Assembly (NCBI RefSeq): GCF_038784515.1
Contig: NZ_CP152376.1
Location: 5,394,001-5,458,000, forward strand
Length of the DNA stretch: 64,000 nt
Reading direction: 5' to 3'
Source of the DNA: Rhodoferax sp. GW822-FHT02A01
GTDB taxonomy: Bacteria; Pseudomonadota; Gammaproteobacteria; Burkholderiales; Burkholderiaceae_C
Part shown: positions 9,153 through 18,187 of the stretch, in pieces
Position numbering within the stretch: the stretch's first letter is position 1
How the letters are laid out: each line of letters starts with the position of its first letter
Program-made: the position numbers and the translations under genes
Notes under the pieces: generated by a model
Seen by the model: only the letters and a program-made list of their open reading frames with translations
The model's database searches: none
Told to the model about the DNA's origin: nothing

Positions 9153-10547
9153 ATGTCAGTCACTGCTAAGCCGGATGAAAACGCGCCGCCCAAGGGGCTG
9201 ATCGCCGTACTCTTCACCGGGGTCTTCATGGCCGCGCTGGACACCGCCATCGTGGGGCCGGCGATTCCCGTGCTGCGCGAAACCTTTGGTGTGGACAACC
9301 GCGCGGTCGGCCTGGTGATGAGCGTATTTGTGCTGTTTTCACTGTGCAGCACGGCTCTCATGGCCAATTTGAGCGACCGCTACGGGCGCCGCCCGATCTA
9401 CCTTTTCAGTGTGTCGGTCTTCGCCCTGGGCTCCCTGCTGATCGCCCTGTCTCCCAGTTTCTGGATGGTGGTTGCCAGCCGAGCGGTGCAGGGCATGGGT
9501 GCCGGGGGCATCACGCCCACGGCCAGTGCCGTGGTGGGCGACATGTTTGCACCCGAGAAGCGCGGCAAGATGCTGGGCCTGATCGGGGCCACCTACGGCA
9601 TGGCCTTTGTACTCGGCCCCCCGCTGGCGTCCGCCCTCATGGTGGCTTTGAGCTGGCACTGGATCTTTCTGCTGAACCTGCCGATTGCCGCCGTCATCCT
9701 CTACCTGGGCGCCAAAGTGCTGCCTCAGCACCGCAGCAGAGCCGCACAGGCACCGCTGGATGTCACCGGTATTGCCGTCACCTTTGTTCTGCTGAGCGCC
9801 CTGGTGCTGGGCATCACCCGCGTACTGGACCCGTTGGTGGACCCGGTATTGGGCTCAGCGCTGTGGCCTTGGCTACTGCTGGCAGTGGCGCTGTTGCTGG
9901 CACTTCTGGTCGTGGTGGAGCGGCGCGCGACACAACCTCTGATTCCCATCTTCCTTTTTGAAAACCGCCAGCTTGCGACAACCTATCTGTTGGCCGCGGG
10001 CGCGGGCTACGGAATGGGCAGCGTGATCTTCCTGACCTCGATTGCCACCCATGCCTATGGCGTGACCTCGCAGCACGCCGGCTTTGTGCTGCTGCCCATG
10101 GTGGTGTGTTCCATGCTGGGCTCTGGCGGCGGCGGCAGGCTGCTCAATCGCCTGGGCGCACGCACCATGATTCTGCTGGGCTTTGCCATGCTGTCGCTGG
10201 GCTACGGGTTGACCGCCATCACCTCCTTCGGACTGTGGCTGTTTCTGGTCGCGTCCGTTCCGGTCGGTCTGGGTGTGGGCATCGTGGTAGGCGGTGCGCT
10301 ACGTTCCATCGCCATCGACGAAGCACCGCAGGACGTGCGCGCCGCAGCCCAGGGGCTGATCAACATCTGCACCGCGGTGGGCACGCTGACCGCAGCCGCC
10401 ACCATCAGCGCATTGGCCGACTTCAGCGGTGGTGGCGTGGAAGGCTTTGCCAAGGCCTACTATGTGGTCGCGGCCCTAATGGCAACCATGTTGCTGATTA
10501 CCCTGGGCCTGCGCAAGCAGTCCAAGGTGCAGTTGCAGACTGCCTGA
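9153..10547 (+). CDS. MFS multidrug-type efflux transporter (DHA2/EmrB-QacA-like)
   Basis: This is an inner-membrane proton-coupled transporter of 464 aa. The first helix carries FMAALDTAIVGPAIPVL, motif C-like sequences of drug:H+ antiporters are present, and motif A appears as LSDRYGRRPIYL between helices 2 and 3. Hydrophobic segments fit 12-14 helices. A GGGAG site lies just before the ATG. The substrate cannot be read from sequence. It stands alone between the J-like gene and a convergent flavoenzyme gene that ends 14 bp away. Confidence 0.85.
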   Translation: MSVTAKPDENAPPKGLIAVLFTGVFMAALDTAIVGPAIPVLRETFGVDNRAVGLVMSVFVLFSLCSTALMANLSDRYGRRPIYLFSVSVFALGSLLIALSPSFWMVVASRAVQGMGAGGITPTASAVVGDMFAPEKRGKMLGLIGATYGMAFVLGPPLASALMVALSWHWIFLLNLPIAAVILYLGAKVLPQHRSRAAQAPLDVTGIAVTFVLLSALVLGITRVLDPLVDPVLGSALWPWLLLAVALLLALLVVVERRATQPLIPIFLFENRQLATTYLLAAGAGYGMGSVIFLTSIATHAYGVTSQHAGFVLLPMVVCSMLGSGGGGRLLNRLGARTMILLGFAMLSLGYGLTAITSFGLWLFLVASVPVGLGVGIVVGGALRSIAIDEAPQDVRAAAQGLINICTAVGTLTAAATISALADFSGGGVEGFAKAYYVVAALMATMLLITLGLRKQSKVQLQTA

Positions 10548-10560
10548 ACCCGGTGGCGCG

Positions 10561-12666
10561 CTAGCGCGTCGCCTCTCCTATCCGGATGAATTCTCGCTGG
10601 AAGGGCACCGTGTCCAGCGGCAAGGCTGGCGCATCCAGCTCCCGTGCGGCACGGTGCCCTGCATACACGGCGGCGGCAACGGTACCCGGCGCATAAGCGT
10701 CACCCAGCACCTGCACGCTGCGTATGCCGGCTGTGGGCCAGTCGGCCTCACGCGCCTGCAATTGCACATACAAGGCATCCGCCGGGTCGCGCATGGTGAC
10801 CATCACCACACTGGCACAGCGCAGGGTGGTGCGCGCATCCGAATACACGTCGCAAAGTTCCACCGCCAACCCGGCGCCGTCGGTCTGGATGGCGGCCACC
10901 TCGGCGTTGGTACGGATCTGCACGCCCAGCTTGTGCAGACCGCTCTGGATGCGGTGCTGCTCCATGGTCATGTCGGTGAACTCGGACACCTTGACGCTGG
11001 GGGTGACCAGATGCACTTCCAGCCCTCGTCTGCGCAATTGCTCGGCAATGGCTCCACCCATGTAGTAGTGGTCATCGTCATAGACCATTACAGGCGACGC
11101 AATGGCGGCGCCGGAAAATACGTCATCTGGGGTGAAGATGCGCGGCGCCAACGCAGCGTCGGCGGTGTCGATCAACGGTGCGCGGTGCTGTCGCCCCAGC
11201 CCGTCCTTGCGCCAGGTGGAACCCGTGGCCACGAAGACGCGGTTGAAGCCAAAGACCAGCACGTCATCCGCTGTCAGACGGCTGTCCAGATACAGGTTGA
11301 CGTTGGACATGGTCTGTATGCGCTGCATACGCCAGTCAGCCACGCGCATCCAGGTCGAAAGGCCGGGCAACGCGGCGTCGTTCAGCAGCCGGCCACCCAC
11401 GCGCTTGCCGGCATCGGCCAGGGCCACTTCGTAGCCACGTTGACCCAGCGCCCGCGCGAGCTCCAGACCGGCAGGGCCGGCGCCCACCACCAGCACCGAG
11501 TCCTTGGACTGCGCAGTTGCAATGCGTTCCGGATGCCAACCCTTGCGCCATTCCTCGCCCATGGTGGGGTTCTGGGTGCAGCGTATGGGCACGCACAGGT
11601 TGTCGCCCGTCACGCAGATGTTGCAGCCTATGCATTCGCGGATTTCGTCCATGCGCCCCTGCTCCACCTTGGCGGGTAGAAACGGGTCTGCAATGCTGGG
11701 CCGGGCCGCACCTATGAGGTCCATCACGCCACGCTTGATGGCCGAGACCATGGCATCCGGCGAGGTGTAGCGCCCTACGCCCACCACCGGCTTGGTGGTG
11801 AGCTGCTTGACGTGGGCGATGTACTGCTCCTGGTAACCCTCCTGCGAGAAGCGTGCGGTCTGGCTGTCGTTGGACCAGTCAGCGATGTTCACGTCCCACA
11901 AGTCCGGCAGCTCGGCCAAGAGCGCAATTACATCGCGCCCTTCGTTGGCGGAGGTGATACCCAGCGGTCCCAGCAACTGGTCCACCGCCAGACGCACCAC
12001 CACGCCGCAGCGGTCGCCCACCGCGTCCTTGGTGTCCTCGATGAGCTCGCGCAGAAAGCGCACGCGGTTTTCCAGGCTGCCGCCGTATTCATCGGTGCGC
12101 CGGTTGGTGCGGCGCGAGAGGAAGTGCATGGGCAGCCCTAAGTCATGGCCAGCGTACACATACACCAGATCAAAACCAGCGTCGCGCGCGCGCAGGGCGG
12201 CATTGCGATGCCAGCGCCGCACGTTGGCAATGTCGCGCTTGTCCATGGTGCGCGCCTGGATGGGGTCGTTGGCCTTGACCGGCGTATGCGAGGGTGCCAT
12301 GGGAATCTCGCGGCTGTAGCGGTTGGCCGTGGCATAGCCGTTGAAGAAGAGCTCGGCACCGGCCAGCGCGCCATGCGCATGGCAGGCGTCGGTCATCAGG
12401 CGCAAGGCCGGGATGTCGCGCTCGTCCCACAGCCGCCCCTCCATGTAAGGTGCGGTCTCGGAGTAGGGGCTGATCTCGATTTCCTCAGTGCACACCACAC
12501 CCCAGCCCCCTTCGGCCTTGACGCCGCGCATGGCGGCCAGGGACTGTGGCTTGCCGTGTCCCATGCCGTTGCAGTGGGGCACTTGGTAGAAACGGTTCTT
12601 GGTCTTTACCGGACCGATCTGGACCGACTCAAAGAGGATGTCAAAACGTGGATCGCGGGTATTCAT
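10561..12666 (-). CDS. Trimethylamine/dimethylamine-dehydrogenase-like FMN/4Fe-4S oxidoreductase
   Basis: This 701-aa protein has the full TMADH layout. An N-terminal Old-Yellow-Enzyme barrel carries NRFYQVPHC, whose Cys32 matches the TMADH cysteine covalently linked to FMN. A 4Fe-4S motif CIGCNIC starts at residue 345 with a further Cys at 363. C-terminal ADP- and FAD-like domains begin with VLVVGAGPAGLELARAL. Compared from memory with Methylophilus TMADH, the two Trp of the substrate aromatic box are kept (ADWSND and RKGWHPE), but Tyr60 is replaced by Glu62. The substrate is therefore probably another amine or N-methyl compound. It is the last gene of an operon with rhodanese and dienelactone hydrolase genes. 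Confidence 0.85.
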   Translation of the reverse strand: MNTRDPRFDILFESVQIGPVKTKNRFYQVPHCNGMGHGKPQSLAAMRGVKAEGGWGVVCTEEIEISPYSETAPYMEGRLWDERDIPALRLMTDACHAHGALAGAELFFNGYATANRYSREIPMAPSHTPVKANDPIQARTMDKRDIANVRRWHRNAALRARDAGFDLVYVYAGHDLGLPMHFLSRRTNRRTDEYGGSLENRVRFLRELIEDTKDAVGDRCGVVVRLAVDQLLGPLGITSANEGRDVIALLAELPDLWDVNIADWSNDSQTARFSQEGYQEQYIAHVKQLTTKPVVGVGRYTSPDAMVSAIKRGVMDLIGAARPSIADPFLPAKVEQGRMDEIRECIGCNICVTGDNLCVPIRCTQNPTMGEEWRKGWHPERIATAQSKDSVLVVGAGPAGLELARALGQRGYEVALADAGKRVGGRLLNDAALPGLSTWMRVADWRMQRIQTMSNVNLYLDSRLTADDVLVFGFNRVFVATGSTWRKDGLGRQHRAPLIDTADAALAPRIFTPDDVFSGAAIASPVMVYDDDHYYMGGAIAEQLRRRGLEVHLVTPSVKVSEFTDMTMEQHRIQSGLHKLGVQIRTNAEVAAIQTDGAGLAVELCDVYSDARTTLRCASVVMVTMRDPADALYVQLQAREADWPTAGIRSVQVLGDAYAPGTVAAAVYAGHRAARELDAPALPLDTVPFQREFIRIGEATR

Positions 12667-12739
12667 GGTGACCCGAATTTAGACGCAGATTTCCACCAGC
12701 GTGGGGCCAGCAGCGGCGGTGATGACGGAGCCAATGCCG

Positions 12740-13669
12740 CTAGGGCATATCGCACCGGCACACCACCGGATTGGCCGGGTCACTGCTCCACTCCAGCCAA
12801 CCGCCGTCGTACACGCTAATGTGCTCCCAGCCCATCAGCCAGGCATAGAAAAAGGCCAGTGATGCGCGCCAGCCGGTGCCGCAGTAAAAAGCGATGTGCA
12901 TGTGCGGGTGAATGCCCGCTTCAGCCCAGACCGCAGCGATGTCGGCCGCAGGCTTCATGCGCCCATCGGGCAATTGAAAACTACCCATGTGGTTGACGTC
13001 GCCATCGCGGCCCGCGTGCCCCCACAGGGCGCCGGGTATTTCGCCCCGCACCGCAATGTAGTCGTAGCCCGAAGTCTCACCCATGAACTCGGCACGGCTG
13101 CGTATGCTGACCAGGGTACCTTGGTGATCATCCAGCAGTTTCTTGGTCTGATCCATGTCCAACAAGAGCTCGGGCCGCGCAGGAAAACTGCCGGGCCAAG
13201 CCCCATGCGATACAGAAACAATGGACTGCTGTTCGTCTCCACGATGGAGCGGCTGCCCCGCTGCGCACCAGGCATCAAAACCACCGTCGAGCAGCCGCAC
13301 ATCCTGCACCCCGGCGTACAGCAACAGATGCGCCACGCGCGCCGCGGCCAGTGTGTTGCGTCCATACAGGATCATGGTGGTGTGTGGGCCGATTCCCGCT
13401 TCTTCCATCACGCGGAGCAACTCCGCATCCGCCACCTTGTTCCACAGCGGAGCGTTTTCAAACTGCAGCGTATCGAGATAGCCCGCAGCAGGAATGTGGC
13501 TCTCCCGATATGCCGCTCGTCCATCACAGGCAACTTCGAAAAGTTTCCAACTGTGCGCCGGCGCGGCAGCGACTTGCCGCCCCGCAATCAGCTTGGCAAG
13601 CCATGGCACGCTCACCAATTGCCGCCAGCGCATCAGGTCGGAACGGAAGCTCTCAGGGGCTGCGCTCAA
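12740..13669 (-). CDS. Two-domain rhodanese-like sulfurtransferase
   Basis: This predicted sulfurtransferase moves sulfane sulfur from a donor such as thiosulfate or 3-mercaptopyruvate to a thiol or cyanide acceptor. The 309-aa protein has two rhodanese domains. The C-terminal one has the active loop FYCGTGWRAS with the catalytic Cys; the first has YGRN at the matching place and is probably inactive. The start is TTG at 13669 overlapping the TGA of the dienelactone hydrolase gene; an in-frame ATG at 13633 is an alternative. The TMADH-like gene follows 73 bp downstream. A link between sulfur transfer and amine oxidation is only suggested by the operon. Confidence 0.88.
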   Translation of the reverse strand: MSAAPESFRSDLMRWRQLVSVPWLAKLIAGRQVAAAPAHSWKLFEVACDGRAAYRESHIPAAGYLDTLQFENAPLWNKVADAELLRVMEEAGIGPHTTMILYGRNTLAAARVAHLLLYAGVQDVRLLDGGFDAWCAAGQPLHRGDEQQSIVSVSHGAWPGSFPARPELLLDMDQTKKLLDDHQGTLVSIRSRAEFMGETSGYDYIAVRGEIPGALWGHAGRDGDVNHMGSFQLPDGRMKPAADIAAVWAEAGIHPHMHIAFYCGTGWRASLAFFYAWLMGWEHISVYDGGWLEWSSDPANPVVCRCDMP

Positions 13670-14364
13670 ACCAGTTTTTCAGCCAGCCATTGCAGCGTGC
13701 GTCCATGGGCCAGTGCCGAGGCGCGCTGGTTGTACATGGGCCGGCCCCAGCAATTGAAACCGTGGTCGACTCCGGGGTAGACGTGGAACTCTGCATTGCT
13801 GCGTCCGGCAAAGGCGGCCTTGACCGCTTCCACCGCAGTCATAGGAATGTGCGCATCGCGCTCGGCATAGTGAAACAGGATGGGCACCTGGATGGAGGGC
13901 GCAATACCGAGGTTGTCCTGGATGCGTCCGCCGTAGTAGCACACCGCCGCATCGATGGCACCGGTGGCCGCCAGCGCATAGGCCAGGCGACCACCCATGC
14001 AATACCCCACCGCACCGACAGCACCGTCCAGCTCAGGCAAGCCCCGCAAGACCTGTGCAGCGGATTGCAGGTCCAGCACCGTGTTGGGCGCATCCAGATT
14101 CATCATGTAGTTGCGAGCCTGCTTGGAACCCTCTTCGTCATAGCCCAGGTCCACACGGGGTTGCTGGCGCCAGAACACATCGGGTGCCAACACTACATAG
14201 CCGTCCATGGCGTATTGATCTGCCACTGCGCGAATGTGCGCATTGACGCCCCAGATTTCCTGCAGGATCAGCAGACCCGGGCCGCGCCCGGTGGGTGGCA
14301 GTGACATATAGGCGTCAAAACTACGGCCATCGTGACTGGCTATTGAAATAGTACGATCGTTCAT
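13666..14364 (-). CDS. Dienelactone hydrolase family protein
   Basis: This alpha/beta-hydrolase of the carboxymethylenebutenolidase type hydrolyses lactones or esters. The 232-aa product matches the usual family length. It shows the nucleophile GYCMGG, an Asp in FHYAERDAHIP and the catalytic His in VDHGFNCW, with the family stretch LILQEIWGVNAHIRAVAD. The start ATG 14364 is chosen because GGAAG precedes it; the reading frame extends further upstream without a ribosome site. It is the first gene of an operon with the rhodanese (start overlapping its stop) and the TMADH-like flavoenzyme. The physiological substrate is unknown. Confidence 0.9.
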   Translation of the reverse strand: MNDRTISIASHDGRSFDAYMSLPPTGRGPGLLILQEIWGVNAHIRAVADQYAMDGYVVLAPDVFWRQQPRVDLGYDEEGSKQARNYMMNLDAPNTVLDLQSAAQVLRGLPELDGAVGAVGYCMGGRLAYALAATGAIDAAVCYYGGRIQDNLGIAPSIQVPILFHYAERDAHIPMTAVEAVKAAFAGRSNAEFHVYPGVDHGFNCWGRPMYNQRASALAHGRTLQWLAEKLV

Positions 14365-14470
14365 ATTTTCTTCCGTAAAGTAATCTTGAAGTAAGGCTTG
14401 CTCCAAACGGAGCAACATGGTGCAGAATAACTTCCAACTAGATAAATTTTGTTGCTTGGAGGTAATTCTG

Positions 14471-15781
14471 ATGACCCGTAACCACTCGGCTTTCACTTTC
14501 TCCGCCCGTCTCGGACTGGTATTGACCCTAGGCGCAGCACCTTGGTGTGCAAGCCATGCAGACCCTCTGCTTACGGGCAAGGCATTTGATCTAGTGGTAG
14601 GTGTGAACAGCGGATACACCGTCTCAGGAAACGACGTCACGGTCACAGGCGGCACCGTATCCAACCCCTTTGGCGCGACCACACTGGAGGATCTGAAGAA
14701 TCAGCTGACCACAGCAGGACTGAGTAACATCAACTCGCAGTACAACGCGAATTCTGCAGCCGTGATTCGTGCGGGCTATCTGGGCTTTCCCATCGTCATC
14801 AGCACCATCACCAATTCGACGCAAGTGGACCTGAACATTCCGGGGCTGAACATCAGCAAGAGCTTCAACGCGCAGTCCACACGGGACGGCAACAAGAGTG
14901 ATCTGTTCGACTACCTCAAGGCCAACGGCAGCGACATTCTGAGCGGCATTCAGCAGAAGCTGACGCAGTATTCCCCCATCAGCCCGGTTGCAGGCAACCC
15001 GAGCTCCCTGCAGAGTCGCATGGTGGCGGATGACTTTGACCGCGGGTTCACGCAGTTCGCCTCCAACATCAAGAGCACCGACGAGCAAGGCAGTTCCAGC
15101 AACAACCTGGTCGGCGTAGGGCTGTCCCTGCAGTCAACGGACACGGGACACGTCAAGACCGATACCGTGGCCCTGCCGCTGTCCTACACCATCCGTTCTG
15201 ATCTGGACCCACGCAAGCAGTGGACTTTCTACATGCCGATCTCGCAAAGCGACTCTGCAGGTGCCAAGGCCTATGGCGTGAATCTCGGTGTGTCTTACCG
15301 CACACCGATCACCGACGAATGGTCGCTGATGCCGGCCATTGGTTATGGCGTGACCGGCAGCGTGGATCTGGGCAGTGCGGCCGCCATGATGGCCGCCTCC
15401 CTCACCAGCCAGTACACCCTCAAGCTCGACGGCTATGACCTGGCCATCGGCAACATGGTGGGTTACCTGCAATCGAGTCAACTGAGCGTGGGCGACTACT
15501 CGGTGGACCCCAAGGTCACCAACACGGTGTTCCGCAATGGCGTGCTGTTCTCCATGCCCACATCCCTGTTCGGCCCCAAGCAGGCGCTTGAGTTCTCCTA
15601 CATCATTACCAACTACACCGGCTCCACCCTGTATTCCAACCAATACCAGGAGATCGGCATCACGCTGGGAACCAACAAGGGCGCCAATACGGCACGTACC
15701 TATTTCCGCGCTGGCCTGAGCTACCTCACCGGCGACAATGGCATCACCGCCTCACGGATGAACTTCGGCTACTGGTTCTGA
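14471..15781 (+). CDS. Predicted outer-membrane beta-barrel protein, unknown function
   Basis: The 436-aa protein has a signal peptide (RLGLVLTLGAAPWCASHA) and alternating, Ser/Thr/Asn/Gly-rich mature sequence typical of exported beta-proteins. Its last residues, MNFGYWF, end in Phe as recognised by the BAM machinery. The start ATG 14471 is set by GGAGGT seven bases upstream. The N-terminal half (about 30-190) is not obviously barrel and may be a surface or plug domain; the C-terminal half looks like repeated strands. It lies 60 bp before the TPR-CHAT gene on the same strand, so it is probably co-transcribed with it and the FecR protein. I recognise no named family. Confidence 0.78.
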   Translation: MTRNHSAFTFSARLGLVLTLGAAPWCASHADPLLTGKAFDLVVGVNSGYTVSGNDVTVTGGTVSNPFGATTLEDLKNQLTTAGLSNINSQYNANSAAVIRAGYLGFPIVISTITNSTQVDLNIPGLNISKSFNAQSTRDGNKSDLFDYLKANGSDILSGIQQKLTQYSPISPVAGNPSSLQSRMVADDFDRGFTQFASNIKSTDEQGSSSNNLVGVGLSLQSTDTGHVKTDTVALPLSYTIRSDLDPRKQWTFYMPISQSDSAGAKAYGVNLGVSYRTPITDEWSLMPAIGYGVTGSVDLGSAAAMMAASLTSQYTLKLDGYDLAIGNMVGYLQSSQLSVGDYSVDPKVTNTVFRNGVLFSMPTSLFGPKQALEFSYIITNYTGSTLYSNQYQEIGITLGTNKGANTARTYFRAGLSYLTGDNGITASRMNFGYWF

Positions 15782-15841
15782 TCGAGCTGGAGAAATGACT
15801 GCACGGCAGTTTGACGCCACGCTGCTTCTGCCGGTATTTGT

Positions 15842-18148
15842 ATGCGCTCCATCACATGCCTTCTGGCCTGCGGCCTCGTGGTCCTGGGCACCTGGACCAC
15901 GGGTGCCCACGCGGCGCTCAGCGGCAACGAGCAGGTTTCGCTGGCGGGACGGGGCGCGTTTGACGAGCTGGTGAAGGGTCTGCAGGCGCAGGCCAATGCC
16001 GGGCCCATGAAAGTGGCGGATTGGCATGCGCTGTGTTATGGCTACTTCAAACTCAAACGCTACGACCAGATCAACAAATGCCTGGACTCGCTCGAAGCCG
16101 CGCTCACCACGGCACGGGACAAGAGAACCCGCTTGTTCGGTCTGGACGACGCCACGCCTACGGCCTTCCTGATGCGCGCCGAGACGGCGCTTGAACTCGG
16201 ACAGTACGACAACGCGGTGCAGCAGGCACAGCACGCGCGCGACTGGTACAAGCAGGATGGGGAAAGTGAAAAGGACATCCTCATCCAGGCATTGGCCGTG
16301 CAGGCCATTGCGCTCAAGAACCTGAACAAGCGCTATCAGGCCGATGGTCTGCTGGGAGAAATCCGCAGAGTCCCAGTCAGCGTGCTGGGCGATGACGAAG
16401 CCATAGGTGCCAAGTCCCTGGCACAGGCCCGGGTGAGCATGTCCCTGGGTTACTGGCCGGAAGCACTGGATGCGTTGGCATTGGACAAGACCCTGCCATT
16501 GCGCAAGTTTCTGGACAACCTGGCCACCGGCGCCTTCCTGCGCAATGAAAACAACTGGGTCTGGATTGAGCTGCCGCGCGCCTACATGGAAAACAAGGCC
16601 TTGCTCGAATTGGGCGAGCGCGAACGTGCCAGGCGCGGGTTTGAATCCATGCTGAAGATTCCTCAGATCGCGGCCAATAGCGAAATCCACTGGATGGTGC
16701 TGGCCGACTACGGCGACATCCTCGAAAAGGAAAAGTCCCACGACCAGGCCATAGAAGCCTACCGCAAGGCACTTACCATCATCGAGAGTCAACGTGCCAG
16801 CATCAACACCGAGGCCAACAAGATCGGCTTCATAGGCGACAAGCAGGATGTGTATGCCAAGCTGGTGGCACTGCTCTTCAGCCAAGGCCGCTACCCCGAA
16901 GCGCTGGAAGTGGTGGAACGCAGCAAGTCACGGGCACTGGTGGACATGCTGGCCAGCAAGCAGCGCTTTGGCGCGCCTGCCGGCGAACGGCAGCAGGACG
17001 CCAACATTGCGCAGGCGCTGGCCGAGGTGAACCAAAAAGACGTGCAGCTGCGCGAACAGTCCTTGTCCCGTGTGCGCAGTGTCGAATCTGCCGAACGCGG
17101 TGTGCAGTCGGTTCGCATGCCCGCCGAGTTGCGTGGCCTGGTATCGGTCAAGGCACTGAGGCCGGAGGAAATCCAGGCCTTGCTGTCGGCGGATGAAACC
17201 TTGCTGGCCTATTTTGCGCATGGCGGCGACATGTTCGTACTGGTGGTGCAACGAGAAGGTATTACCGCCCAGAAGATTGACAGCACCGACCTGGAAAAAG
17301 ACGTCCGCAGGTTGCGCGCCAGCATCAGCAAACGACTGGATGTGCAACCTCTGTTGAACGCCATGTACCAGCGGCTGATAGCGCCCGTCGCCAGCCGCAT
17401 CCGTACGCCCAAGCTGACCATCGTGGCCCATGGCGCGCTGCATTACCTGCCCTTTGCCGCACTGATGGATGGTGACCAGTACCTGGTAGACCGGTATTCC
17501 ATCCGCATGCTGCCCAGTGCCAGCGTGCTGCAGTTCCTGCGACCCCATCGCTCCAATGACGCAGGCCAGAGCCTGGTCCTGGGCAACCCGGACCTGCACA
17601 ACCCCGACATGGATTTGCCCGGTGCGCAAAATGAAGCACAGACGGTCGCCAGTCTTCTGGCCACACCCAATCTGCTGCTCAGGGACAGGGCCACCAAGGA
17701 GGCTTTCACCCGTCTGGCGCCCTCTGCCAAATATGTGCATGTGGCATCCCACGGCGAGTTTGACGCCCAACAGCCGCTGGCCTCCGCCTTGCTGTTGTCG
17801 GCACCCCAAGGGCAGGACAACCGCCTCACCGTTTCCGACATGTATGAACTGGGCCTGGATGCCGAGCTGGTCACCCTGTCGGCCTGCGAGACCGGCCTGG
17901 GTGCGGTGGGCAGCGGAGACGATGTGGTCGGGCTGACGCGTGGCCTGCTCTATGCCGGCGCCAGCTCGGTCGTGACATCTTTATGGAAGGTGGATGACGA
18001 GTCCACCGGACAGCTCATGGCCCAGATGTACCGTAATTTGGCAAAGAACACGCCAGATGAGGCCCTGCGAGGCGCACAATTGGAGACCCGCAAAAAGTTT
18101 CCCCATCCCTACTATTGGGCAGCTTTTTATCTGACTGGCATGCATTGA
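15842..18148 (+). CDS. Secreted TPR-CHAT domain protein (caspase-like cysteine protease fold)
   Basis: The 768-aa protein starts with a signal peptide (LLACGLVVLGTWTTGAHA), has helical tetratricopeptide-like repeats over about residues 40-380, and ends in a CHAT domain (about 500-768). The CHAT catalytic pair is visible: His637 in HVASHGEF and Cys682 in TLSACETGLG, followed by the family stretch GLTRGLLYAGASSVVTSLW. CHAT is related to separase and caspase peptidases. Both catalytic residues are intact, so it may be an active protease, but export to the periplasm differs from the cytoplasmic CHAT effectors of defence systems. It sits between a barrel gene and a FecR-domain gene. Confidence 0.9.
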   Translation: MRSITCLLACGLVVLGTWTTGAHAALSGNEQVSLAGRGAFDELVKGLQAQANAGPMKVADWHALCYGYFKLKRYDQINKCLDSLEAALTTARDKRTRLFGLDDATPTAFLMRAETALELGQYDNAVQQAQHARDWYKQDGESEKDILIQALAVQAIALKNLNKRYQADGLLGEIRRVPVSVLGDDEAIGAKSLAQARVSMSLGYWPEALDALALDKTLPLRKFLDNLATGAFLRNENNWVWIELPRAYMENKALLELGERERARRGFESMLKIPQIAANSEIHWMVLADYGDILEKEKSHDQAIEAYRKALTIIESQRASINTEANKIGFIGDKQDVYAKLVALLFSQGRYPEALEVVERSKSRALVDMLASKQRFGAPAGERQQDANIAQALAEVNQKDVQLREQSLSRVRSVESAERGVQSVRMPAELRGLVSVKALRPEEIQALLSADETLLAYFAHGGDMFVLVVQREGITAQKIDSTDLEKDVRRLRASISKRLDVQPLLNAMYQRLIAPVASRIRTPKLTIVAHGALHYLPFAALMDGDQYLVDRYSIRMLPSASVLQFLRPHRSNDAGQSLVLGNPDLHNPDMDLPGAQNEAQTVASLLATPNLLLRDRATKEAFTRLAPSAKYVHVASHGEFDAQQPLASALLLSAPQGQDNRLTVSDMYELGLDAELVTLSACETGLGAVGSGDDVVGLTRGLLYAGASSVVTSLWKVDDESTGQLMAQMYRNLAKNTPDEALRGAQLETRKKFPHPYYWAAFYLTGMH

Positions 18149-18187
18149 AGGCAGCGACTGCGGGGTGTTTGGTTCTTGAGGTATGTC

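Noticed and set aside
10557..10568. CGCGCTAGCGCG palindrome between the MFS and TMADH-like genes as a bidirectional terminator
   Set aside because: Only a 6-bp self-complementary word with no loop and no T-run; too weak to call.
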